A stretch of 49,262 bases of DNA. It comes from Candidatus Gastranaerophilales bacterium. Lineage in GTDB: Bacteria > Cyanobacteriota > Vampirovibrionia > Gastranaerophilales > Gastranaerophilaceae. Shown here in pieces: positions 42,326-49,262 of the stretch (positions within the stretch are counted from its first letter, which is position 1; each line of letters starts with the position of its first letter). The notes under the pieces are model-generated. The model did no database searches and was not told where the DNA came from. It worked only from the letters and a program-made list of their open reading frames with translations. The position numbers and the translations under genes are program-made. The DNA lies in NCBI GenBank assembly GCA_944326915.1, contig CALVFT010000009.1, forward strand, positions 1-49,262, written 5' to 3'.

Positions 42326-43189
42326 TTAACCTTTGATTTGGTTCATAACTTCGTCAGCGAAATTTTCTTGACGTTTTTCTAGACCTTCACCAAGAACAAA
42401 TCTTGTGAATGCTTTTACAGTTAACTTACCTTCAATTAGTTGACCTACAGTAACATCAGGGTTTTTGATGAATGGTTGTTCTAAAAGAACTCTAGAAGCC
42501 ATTAATTTATTAACTCTACCCTCTACAATTCTAGCTCTGATTGCTTCAGGTTTCTTCAACAAGTCTTCTTTACCCATTTCAATTTCTGTTTCATGGTCAA
42601 TAACTGATTGAGGAATTTCTTCTCTTGAAATAAATTCTGGAGCTGAAGATGCGATATGTAAGCAGATATCGTTCATTAATTCTTCATCTTTTTTGTCTGT
42701 GTTAATTAAAACACCGATTTTTCCATTGTGTACATATGAAGCAGTATTACCTTCATATCTTATGAATCTTCTGAAAGTGATTTTTTCACCGATAGAAGCA
42801 ATTTTTTCTTTGATGATATCAGCAATAACTTTTCCACATTCAGGGCAAGTTGAAGCTAGTAATGCATCAACATCAGCAGGATTTGATTTAGCAACAGTTT
42901 CTGCTAAGTTAGCTGATAATTCTTTGAATTCTTCATTTTTTGCAACGAAATCTGTTTCACAGTTAACTTCAACCATAGCTCCGCAGTTATCTTGGATAGA
43001 AGTTACTACAAGACCTTCTGCAGCAATTCTTCCCATTTTTTTATCAGCAGAAGCCATACCTTTTTGGCGAAGTACTTCCATTGCTTTTTCCATATCTCCG
43101 TCTGTTTCAACAAGTGCTTTTTTAGCATCCATCATACCAGCACCAGTTTTATCACGAAGTTCTTTTACCATTTGAGCTGTAATATTCAT
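42326..43189 (-). CDS. tsf: Translation elongation factor Ts
   Basis: The GDP exchange factor for EF-Tu. 287 residues. The UBA-like N-terminus VKELRDKTGAGMMDAKKAL and the TDFVAKNEEFKEL core motif (VNCETDFVAKN) are diagnostic. A CPEC segment (TCPECGKVIADIIKEKI) lies within the core. The ATG has AGGAGAG. It is the second gene of the rpsB-tsf operon, 70 bp after rpsB. Confidence 0.96.
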   Translation of the reverse strand: MNITAQMVKELRDKTGAGMMDAKKALVETDGDMEKAMEVLRQKGMASADKKMGRIAAEGLVVTSIQDNCGAMVEVNCETDFVAKNEEFKELSANLAETVAKSNPADVDALLASTCPECGKVIADIIKEKIASIGEKITFRRFIRYEGNTASYVHNGKIGVLINTDKKDEELMNDICLHIASSAPEFISREEIPQSVIDHETEIEMGKEDLLKKPEAIRARIVEGRVNKLMASRVLLEQPFIKNPDVTVGQLIEGKLTVKAFTRFVLGEGLEKRQENFADEVMNQIKG

Positions 43190-43259
43190 TATAGTTCTCT
43201 CCTTTTTTATAAATCAGGCAGCGAATAATTAAATTCGCTGCTTGATATTATTTGTTTAA

Positions 43260-44027
43260 TTATTGTGCAACTTTTTCTGCAGTAACACCTGCATCTTCAG
43301 GTTTAATTTCTTCTAATTTTTTAGAAGTGTCAGCTTTACTTTCTCTAAGTTGTTTACCTTCTAATACAGCATCAGCTAATTTTGAAGCAATCAATTTGAT
43401 AGAACGAATAGCATCATCATTTCCTGGGATGATGTAATCGATTCCATCTGGATCAGCGTTTGTATCAGCTAAACAAATAACAGGAATGTTTAATTTGTTT
43501 GCTTCTTGGATAGCGATTAATTCTTTCTTTTGGTCTACGATGAAGATTAAATCTGGTAATCCTCTCATTTCTTTAATACCGCCTAAAGTTTTGCTTAGTT
43601 TACCTAATTCACGATTAAGTTGAGCAATTTCTTTTTTAGGAAGTTTTTCTGCATGACCTGATGCAATGAAGTCTTCCATTTCTCTTAGTTTGTTAACACG
43701 TCCTCTGATTGTTTCAAAGTTTGTTAACATACCACCTAACCATCTTCTGTTGATGTAGTAAGCACCTGCTCTTTTTGCTTCTTCTGCAATTACTTCAGCT
43801 GCTTGTTTTTTTGTACCTACAAATAAGATGTTTTTATTTTTAGCGGCATATTCTCTAACAACTTCATACGCTTTATCAAGCAAATCAGTTGTTTTACGTA
43901 AATCTAGTACATAAATACCGTTTCTAGCACCGTAAATGTACGGTTTCATTTTTGGGTTCCATCTTTGTGTTTGGTGTCCAAAGTGTACACCTGCTTCTAA
44001 AAGTTCAATCATAGATGCTACTGGCAT
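43260..44027 (-). CDS. rpsB: 30S ribosomal protein S2
   Basis: 255 residues. [47 protein letters not shown], and [12 protein letters not shown] ... [19 protein letters not shown] are canonical. It binds the 30S platform near the anti-Shine-Dalgarno end. The ribosome binding site AAGGAG is at the end of a structured leader. First gene of the operon with tsf. Confidence 0.97.
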   Translation of the reverse strand: MPVASMIELLEAGVHFGHQTQRWNPKMKPYIYGARNGIYVLDLRKTTDLLDKAYEVVREYAAKNKNILFVGTKKQAAEVIAEEAKRAGAYYINRRWLGGMLTNFETIRGRVNKLREMEDFIASGHAEKLPKKEIAQLNRELGKLSKTLGGIKEMRGLPDLIFIVDQKKELIAIQEANKLNIPVICLADTNADPDGIDYIIPGNDDAIRSIKLIASKLADAVLEGKQLRESKADTSKKLEEIKPEDAGVTAEKVAQ

Positions 44028-44130
44028 CGGTTTTCTCCTTTTTTTTACTTGTTGTACTACGGGCTATACCGTCCCATCCTGATTCTATTCAATCTAGGAC
44101 TAGGGTAAAACCTATCGGACTGGTGTAACC
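44028..44130 (-). promoter_or_regulatory. Structured rpsB leader
   Basis: A leader of about 100 bases with several hairpins on the minus strand: TAGG/CCTA, TCCT-GATT/AATC-AGGA, and ACGG/CCGT close to the ribosome binding site. Leaders of rpsB are often the target of S2 autoregulation in other bacteria, so feedback by S2 is the likely role. I do not recognise the specific fold. Confidence 0.45.
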
Positions 44131-44136
44131 ACTATT

Positions 44137-44164
44137 ATTCTAATACAAACATGCTCGTATGCAA
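44137..44164 (-). promoter_or_regulatory. Promoter of rpsB-tsf
   Basis: The minus strand reads TTGCAT (44164-44159), a 16-bp spacer, TAGAAT (44142-44137). Confidence 0.65.
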
Positions 44165-44218
44165 ATTTATTATTGCGTTTTATTACATAGAGCATCTATT
44201 TGGTGAAATATTTTTGCA

Positions 44219-44252
44219 TAAAAAAAACGGACTTTCTAAATTAGAACGTCCG
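44219..44252 (-). terminator. Terminator after cobO
   Basis: CGGAC-TTCTA with TAGAA-GTCCG (44228-44252, one T/C mismatch, 3-base loop), followed on the minus strand by eight T. Confidence 0.88.
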
Positions 44253-44304
44253 GTATTTCATTTTCTGAAACAAAAAGGATTTACATTAACTTATATTTTT
44301 GAGT

Positions 44305-44838
44305 CTAGTATTCAATGCCTTGTCTTGCCATTACTCCCATATCAAAATAATGTTTGATTGGTTTCATTTCTGTTACAAGATGAGCCATTGCTTTTAATTC
44401 TGGGTGAGCGTATCTGCCTGTCAAAACAATTTCTAGATTTTCAGGCTTGTTCATTAATGTTTCTTTTACATCACTCACTTTAATCATATTCATTGCGGTA
44501 CATATGTTGATTTCATCAAGAATAATTAGTTGGTATTCACCAGAATTAATTGCTTTTTTAGCAAATTCCCAACCTTTTTTTGCTTCTTTAAAATCTTCCA
44601 TACATACGTTATGAGAATAACAAACTCTATCCATTCCAAATTGAACTACATCTAGATTTGGTAAAAATTTTGATGAAGAAACAATTTCACCATAAGAGGT
44701 AGCACTATCTCCTTTTGTAAATTGTATAATAAGTACTTTCCAACCATGTCCGAGTGCTCTCAAAGCCAAACCTAAAGATGCTGTAGTTTTTCCTTTACCA
44801 TCACCTGTGTAGATTTGAATATAACCATGTTCTAACAC
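44305..44838 (-). CDS. cobO: Corrinoid adenosyltransferase (CobO/BtuR type)
   Basis: Adds the 5'-deoxyadenosyl group to reduced cob(I)alamin to make adenosylcobalamin. 177 residues. The P-loop TGDGKGKTTASLGLALR (11-27), IIQFTKG, LIILDEIN (Walker B), VLTGRYAHPEL and the C-terminal ARQGIEY are all family signatures. The start is GTG 44838 with GGAGG ten bases upstream. It is monocistronic with a long upstream region. No other cobalamin genes are near, so the cell may salvage corrinoids. Confidence 0.93.
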   Translation of the reverse strand: MLEHGYIQIYTGDGKGKTTASLGLALRALGHGWKVLIIQFTKGDSATSYGEIVSSSKFLPNLDVVQFGMDRVCYSHNVCMEDFKEAKKGWEFAKKAINSGEYQLIILDEINICTAMNMIKVSDVKETLMNKPENLEIVLTGRYAHPELKAMAHLVTEMKPIKHYFDMGVMARQGIEY

Positions 44839-45060
44839 TGTCTCACTACCTCCAATAAAAAATTACTTTTTCTATCCATATTTTAACGGATTTTATAACC
44901 TTATTAATCCTTCCGAAGATGGATAAGGCATCGAGCGAAAGATTTATAAAAGTGTGAGCATCTCCTACTTTTAAATCCCCACTCCCAAGATGTAATTCAA
45001 TGATAGAATAAAACAAAAAAAAATAAATATATTTTGTCTATGGCATGCCAATCTTTTTAC
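44839..45060 (-). promoter_or_regulatory. Possible structured leader of cobO
   Basis: On the minus strand an 11-bp stem (GATTT and AAAAGT arms, 44941-44977) with a two-base bulge and a 13-base loop lies upstream of a second hairpin (44899-44928) that can alternatively close on a UUCG loop. A third weak ATCC/GGAT hairpin lies before the GGAGG. The B12 box (GCCACTG) and other cobalamin riboswitch signatures are not visible. No promoter is clear. Confidence 0.35.
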
Positions 45061-45397
45061 AATTAATTTAATGTTATTTTTATAGATTATGAGTTGGGGC
45101 TATTTTTCACTAGAAAACTTTTTTATTAAAAAATTTACATAAGTTTTGTTAAATGTGTATATAAAACACTTGCAAAGTTTGAAAAAAGTCTTCAGTACTG
45201 GGTTTATGGTTTTTGGAAAATGTAAATATTTTTAATAATTGTAATAACTTTTTTATGAATTTTAAGTATTAAATTTGGGAATAATAAATTTGTATCATAA
45301 AATAATTATTAACTTTTGTAACAAAATGGGGCAAGTATGAAATCAGTTGATTTTCTAAGTTTTTATATATTTAAGAAGTAATAAAGAGAGAGTTATA
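45061..45397. other. AT-rich intergenic region upstream of the coiled-coil gene
   Basis: About 340 very AT-rich bases. I see no convincing promoter, RNA or ORF other than AAAGAGAGAG before the ATG at 45398. Confidence 0.5.
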
Positions 45398-47092
45398 ATG
45401 AGTACAATTAAGGCAACACAAGCAGGATTATCATATTCTTCTCAAGCTCTTCAAAATACGAAGGGTAAGAAGATTGTGTTGTCAAATTCTTCAAGAACTA
45501 CTTCATTTAGTACTGCAGCGTCTCAAAATATAACTAATTCTACAAGAACAAATGCTTTTTCAAGTTTGGAAAAAGTTAATAAAGCTAATTTCCAATTTGC
45601 AGCAAGATCTAATACTATGGCATTGTATTCAAATACTTTTGACTATAGTTCTTTAAGGGCAAGTTTGAATAGTAATGCGGGTAAAACTATTATTGGTAAC
45701 AATACATTTGTAATGCCTCAAAACTTTGCACCGCAAGTATCATCAAAATCAAATAAATATGAAACAGCTCTAATGGCAATGTCATTACTAAAAGAAGGTC
45801 TTGGGGCTATCAGTAGTTTAAATACAAAATCAGATGTTAAAGCTGGAGGTGTTAAATCAGGTGTTAAAACTTCTGATACAACATCTAATGCCGGTTTATC
45901 AGCCATGAAGGATGCAAAAGATTCTACTACATTACGTAGTGCAATTGATACTGCAACTGCAGAAAGAGCTTCTTTAGCTGAACAAAAAACACAAATCGAT
46001 AGTTCTATTGATACTTTGAAGTCAGATGCAGACACTGCAAAAAGTGATATGGATTGTATCAAACAAGAAGTTAGTGAACAAAAAGATCTTGTATCTGGCT
46101 TGAAAAAAGATTTGACAGAATCTCAAGGACAGTTGAATACATCTAAGAAGACATTGGAAAATGCAAAAACTGCTTTAGGTGAAGCAGGAGCTGATGTGAG
46201 AAATGCAATAGCTTCTGAAGATACTGCAAATAAAAACTTAGATGCAGCGCAATCAGGATTAAGTACTGCTGAAAGTAATTTAGCTTCAGCAAAACAACAA
46301 CTAGCATCATTGAGTCCAACTGATCCAGGTTATGCAGCAGCTCAAGCTGCAGTGAATAGTGCTCAAGCTCAAGTTGATACAGCAAAAGCAAAAGTTCAAC
46401 AGGCAGAAGCTGATTTAGCTAAAGCTCAACAAACAAGAGCAGAAGCTGAAGATAAATATGCAAAAGCCGGTGAAGCTCAAGAAAAAGCTTTAGCTAATTA
46501 CAACAAGATAGAAGCACAAGTTGATAATCTTGAAAAAACTGTTAAAGAAAAAGAAACTCAACTTAAACAAGAGCAAGAAACTTTGAATAAGTTACAAGAT
46601 AAGCTCGATTCTGCTGAAGGAGCTATAAAGAAATATGAAGAAGCTCTTGATAAACAAAAAGATTTGGAAAAGAGTTTAAAAGAATATGATAGCGAAATCA
46701 AGGATCAACAAGAACGTTTGAAAAAACTTGAACAACAAGAAGCAAAAGATTTAGAAAAAACTACTAAAGATGTTTCTAAGTTAATTGGCAATGTTGCAGA
46801 ACGTAATGATAATATCGATAATGATAACGGTAAATCGACTGTTAAGGAAAGATTTGCGTTGAGAAGAAATGATAGAGATAATGCGAAGACAGAAGCTCTA
46901 CAACAAAAACAAGCTGAATTACAAGAAAGAGTAAATTATACTAAACTAAGAGAAATGAAACCTAAATATTCTGTTCAAGGACAAGATTTTAGAGAAGCTG
47001 AGTTTGGCGGACAAATGCTTTATATGATTAATGGAACAAAAGTTACAGAACAACAGTATAAAGATAAATTGGCTATAGCTTTAGGTGAGTAA
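45398..47092 (+). CDS. Long coiled-coil protein of unknown function
   Basis: 564 residues, not recognised. Residues 1-185 are Ser/Asn/Thr-rich and look disordered, with no signal peptide. Residues about 185-460 are a long coiled coil with Ala-rich heptads (for example AKAKVQQAEADLAKAQQTRA, then EKTVKEKETQLKQEQETLNK). The last 100 residues are charged and end in a small non-coil segment (EAEFGGQMLYMINGTKVTEQ). It resembles filament or scaffold proteins in style. It stands alone between a long AT-rich gap and a terminator. Confidence 0.7.
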   Translation: MSTIKATQAGLSYSSQALQNTKGKKIVLSNSSRTTSFSTAASQNITNSTRTNAFSSLEKVNKANFQFAARSNTMALYSNTFDYSSLRASLNSNAGKTIIGNNTFVMPQNFAPQVSSKSNKYETALMAMSLLKEGLGAISSLNTKSDVKAGGVKSGVKTSDTTSNAGLSAMKDAKDSTTLRSAIDTATAERASLAEQKTQIDSSIDTLKSDADTAKSDMDCIKQEVSEQKDLVSGLKKDLTESQGQLNTSKKTLENAKTALGEAGADVRNAIASEDTANKNLDAAQSGLSTAESNLASAKQQLASLSPTDPGYAAAQAAVNSAQAQVDTAKAKVQQAEADLAKAQQTRAEAEDKYAKAGEAQEKALANYNKIEAQVDNLEKTVKEKETQLKQEQETLNKLQDKLDSAEGAIKKYEEALDKQKDLEKSLKEYDSEIKDQQERLKKLEQQEAKDLEKTTKDVSKLIGNVAERNDNIDNDNGKSTVKERFALRRNDRDNAKTEALQQKQAELQERVNYTKLREMKPKYSVQGQDFREAEFGGQMLYMINGTKVTEQQYKDKLAIALGE

Positions 47093-47170
47093 TGTAACAT
47101 TTTTGTCTAAGTCACTTTACTTTTCTATTTACTTATATTACAATTTACGCATAGGCAGTATTGTCAAAGT

Positions 47171-47200
47171 AAAAAAGAACGGGAATCCCCGTTCTTTTTT
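47171..47200. terminator. Terminator after the coiled-coil gene
   Basis: A 13-bp stem (AAAAAAGAACGGG, 47171-47183, with 47188-47200) with a 4-base loop, ending in T6. Confidence 0.9.
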
Positions 47201-47247
47201 CTCAATATAGGGTCTATTTAAATGTTTAATATGAAAGGAAGGTTTGC

Positions 47248-47730
47248 ATGAAACAGGAAATTAACAGGCATGAAGTCTTAGAAAAAATTACTCCGTTGAT
47301 TGAAAATACTTCCATGCGATATGGATTTATTCCTATCGAAATTGATTTTTCAAAAGAAAATCATCGTTGGTTTTTGAGGATATATCTTTATTCTAAAGAA
47401 AAAGATATTACTCTTGATGATTGTGAAAAAGTTACAAGAAGTCTTTCTGACTTTTTGGATGAACTTATTCCGGTTAAGTATTATTTGGAAGTTTCATCCC
47501 CTGGGTTAGAAAGAAAATTTAAGTCTGAAAAAGAATTTATTTACTTTAAGGGAAGAAGAATTAGTCTGAAATTAAAACAGCCTTTAGAAGGAGAAGAAGA
47601 GAAGATTTTTAAGGGTGAAATTTTAGATTATGACGAGAATGAAGGTCTAAAGTTCTTTAGGTTTGATGATGGACAAGAACTTTTGATTCCTAAAAACAAT
47701 ATTCAATCGGCTAAGCTATATATAGATTAA
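47248..47730 (+). CDS. rimP: Ribosome maturation factor RimP
   Basis: 160 residues. Needed for 30S maturation. GFIPIEIDFSKENHRWFLRI, ITLDDCEKVTRSLSDFLDEL and YYLEVSSPGLERKF are the family motifs, and a C-terminal SH3-like domain follows (ISLKLKQPL ... LLIPKNNIQSAKL). GAAAGGAAGG precedes the ATG. It is 36 bp upstream of nusA, the usual partner. Confidence 0.94.
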   Translation: MKQEINRHEVLEKITPLIENTSMRYGFIPIEIDFSKENHRWFLRIYLYSKEKDITLDDCEKVTRSLSDFLDELIPVKYYLEVSSPGLERKFKSEKEFIYFKGRRISLKLKQPLEGEEEKIFKGEILDYDENEGLKFFRFDDGQELLIPKNNIQSAKLYID

Positions 47731-47766
47731 TAAAAGATAATTTTATAAAAAGTGAAAGGATAAAAA

Positions 47767-49002
47767 ATGATTAAAATTGGAACAGCACTTTTTGAAGCTT
47801 GTGAAGAGCTTGAGAGAGAAAGAGGAATTTCAAAAGAAGTATTGATTGCTTCTTTATGTGATGCTATGGTTGCGGCTTATAAAAAGCATATGCGTGTAAA
47901 AGAAGCTGCAAATATTGAAGCTATATTAGATGAACAAACAGGTGAAATTGGTGTATTTAGAACAAAATTAGTTGTAGAAGACGCAAATGTGGAAGATGCT
48001 GATGAACAAATTTCACTGTCAGATGCAAAAGAAATTGTTGAAGATGTTGAAGTTGGTGACGAAATTAAAATTGAAGTAACTCCTGAACAATTTGGTCGTA
48101 TTGCAGCTCAATCTGCAAAACAAGTTATTACTCAAAGAATAAGAGAAGCTGAAAGAAATCTTGTTCTTCAAGAATTTATGGAAAAGAAAGGTACACTAAC
48201 TACAGGTATAATTCAAAGAGTTGAAAATCGTAATGTTATTGTAAATATCGGAAAAACTGATGCGATTATGCCTCAAAAAGAACAAATCCCTGGAGAATAT
48301 TACAAGCCAGGTAACAGAATTAGAGTGTTTGTTTTGAATGTAAAAGAAACTACAAAACTTCCTCAAGTTATTGTTTCACATGCACATGCTGAGATTGTCA
48401 GAGAATTGTTTGAACTTGAAGTTCCTGAAATCGAAGACGGAATTGTCGAAATTAAGTCAATTTCACGTGAAGCTGGATATAGAACAAAAATTGCAGTTTG
48501 GTCAAATGACCCTGAAGTGGATAGTGTAGGTGCTTGTATCGGACCTAGAGGTTCAAGAATTCAGACAATTGTAAGTGAATTGAAAAATGAAAAAATTGAT
48601 ATCGTAAGATACTCAGAAGATCCTGTTGAATATATTGTAAATGCACTATCTCCTTCTAGAGTAGTTTCTGTTGATATTTTAGCTGACGATGAGTATTCTC
48701 ATGAAGCTATGGTTGTAGTTCCAGATGATCAGTTGAGTCTTGCAATTGGTAGAGAAGGACAAAACGTAAGACTAGCTCATAAATTAACAGGCTGGAAAAT
48801 TGATATCAAGAGTGTTTCTCAAATGGAAAGAGCAGAAGCTCAAAATATAAACAATTATGTTGAAGAAGAACCAGTCGAAGAAGATTATGAAGAAAATGAT
48901 GAACTTCAACAAGAGATAGAAGAAGAAATGAATCAGCAAGCTGTTGATGAAGATGATTTTCAAGATGATGCTGCTGAGGAAGAAACTTCTGAAGAAGAAT
49001 AG
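47767..49002 (+). CDS. nusA: Transcription factor NusA
   Basis: Binds RNA polymerase and modulates pausing, termination and antitermination. 411 residues: N-terminal domain (1-130), S1 (GTLTTGIIQRVENRNVIVNI), KH1 (GACIGPRGSRIQTIVSEL) and KH2 (LAIGREGQNVRLAHKLTGW). A strongly acidic tail of about 55 residues (EEEPVEEDYEENDELQQ) replaces the C-terminal repeats of E. coli NusA. A terminator and a new promoter follow; the usual ylxR and infB do not. Confidence 0.95.
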   Translation: MIKIGTALFEACEELERERGISKEVLIASLCDAMVAAYKKHMRVKEAANIEAILDEQTGEIGVFRTKLVVEDANVEDADEQISLSDAKEIVEDVEVGDEIKIEVTPEQFGRIAAQSAKQVITQRIREAERNLVLQEFMEKKGTLTTGIIQRVENRNVIVNIGKTDAIMPQKEQIPGEYYKPGNRIRVFVLNVKETTKLPQVIVSHAHAEIVRELFELEVPEIEDGIVEIKSISREAGYRTKIAVWSNDPEVDSVGACIGPRGSRIQTIVSELKNEKIDIVRYSEDPVEYIVNALSPSRVVSVDILADDEYSHEAMVVVPDDQLSLAIGREGQNVRLAHKLTGWKIDIKSVSQMERAEAQNINNYVEEEPVEEDYEENDELQQEIEEEMNQQAVDEDDFQDDAAEEETSEEE

Positions 49003-49020
49003 AATTCTCAAGAAATCACA

Positions 49021-49054
49021 AAAACAGGGACTTAATCTAGTCCCTGTTTTTGTT
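49021..49054. terminator. Terminator after nusA
   Basis: A 12-bp stem (AAAACAGGGACT, 49021-49032, with 49039-49050), a 6-base loop and T5. Confidence 0.9.
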
Positions 49055-49149
49055 TGTGTGTTTTTAGCAAAATAATGCAACAACTAAATCCTTTCGTAAA
49101 ATTGAATTATTTTTTAGTCCTGTAATAATTGGTATCTATAAAGTTCACC

Positions 49150-49177
49150 TTGACAAAAAAAATTGAGCAAATATTAT
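49150..49177 (+). promoter_or_regulatory. Strong promoter of the last gene
   Basis: A consensus TTGACA (49150-49155), a 16-bp spacer, TATTAT (49172-49177). The leader is about 60 bases and contains AAAAAAGGAG before ATG 49244. Confidence 0.65.
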
Positions 49178-49243
49178 ATACTATAATGGCTTAAAATACC
49201 AAATTAGTATTGTAGTATAAGTAGAAAAAAGGAGATTAATCTC

Positions 49244-49262
49244 ATGGCAAGAGAAAAGTACG
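49244..49262 (+). CDS. Gene start at the window edge, possibly elongation factor Tu
   Basis: Only MAREKY is visible. The ATG has GGAG six bases upstream and a consensus promoter. MAREKY/MAREKF is a common beginning of EF-Tu, and the strong promoter fits, but six residues cannot prove it. Confidence 0.4.

Noticed and set aside
42693-43175. 160-residue plus-strand ORF
   Set aside because: It is the complement of tsf; its Ser-rich composition is the mirror of the real frame.
44839-45060. Classical cobalamin riboswitch upstream of cobO
   Set aside because: The B12 box GCCACTG and the conserved core are not found in either orientation.

Overview
The window is a gene-dense, AT-rich bacterial chromosome segment with about 47 protein genes and one tRNA, and no insertion sequence, prophage or CRISPR array that I can see. 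A KDO-8-phosphate synthase, many Sec-type signal peptides, an OmpA-like protein and a possible outer-membrane protein indicate a diderm envelope. Flagellar rod genes, a FliA/WhiG-type sigma factor, pseudopilins of the FTLAEVL type and a set of lineage-looking proteins fit a gut-type Gastranaerophilales ('Melainabacteria', Cyanobacteriota). That placement is an inference from protein style, not a computed phylogeny.

Layout. 1-3.1 kb: gyrB (cut by the left edge), divergent from a pseudopilin gene with a ten-G tract near its start, then a Cys-rich small protein. 3.1-8.1 kb, minus strand: degenerate HD-GYP protein, FtsL-like protein, rsmH, a small ORF, and gltX with a structured leader. 8.2-13.2 kb, plus strand: acidic secreted protein, DivIC/FtsB-like protein, large TPR protein, secreted HExxH protein, S41 protease. 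13.3-21.3 kb: cdd and a small zinc-finger protein, secreted unknowns, an MnmL/YtqA-type radical SAM enzyme, two F-x-G proteins, folP, a second pseudopilin, gatB. 21.4-31.6 kb: a GlmS-like isomerase without glutaminase domain, the kdsA-MBL-pheS operon, an M16-like protein without zinc site, OmpA-like protein, flagellar-type sigma factor, Ala/Lys-rich membrane protein, CorC, a phosphoesterase, rqcP. 31.7-35.7 kb: four flagellar rod genes, a glycosyltransferase and a YcxB-like protein. 35.7-37.9 kb: tRNA-Leu(GAG) beside a 120-bp tandem repeat, an XRE regulator with repeated flanking sites, small unknowns. 38-42.3 kb: uvrA and two paralogous secreted proteins. 42.3-44.8 kb, minus: tsf, rpsB, cobO. 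45.4-49.3 kb: a coiled-coil protein, rimP, nusA, and the first codons of a gene that may be tuf.

How it fits together. Most genes are housekeeping: translation (gltX, gatB, pheS, rpsB, tsf, rimP, rqcP), division (rsmH, FtsL-like, DivIC-like), repair (uvrA), envelope (kdsA, S41 protease) and motility. Two regulatory themes stand out. The first pseudopilin's only well-placed ribosome binding site and ATG read into a stop just after the G10 tract, so the gene looks like a slipped-strand switch assembled in its OFF state, or an assembly error. Second, at least seven genes (rsmH, the 8185 gene, the S41 protease, the 13956 gene, folP, kdsA, uvrA) have a sigma-70-type -10 box ending exactly six bases before the ATG and no ribosome binding site, which predicts leaderless mRNAs, while neighbouring genes use ordinary Shine-Dalgarno leaders.
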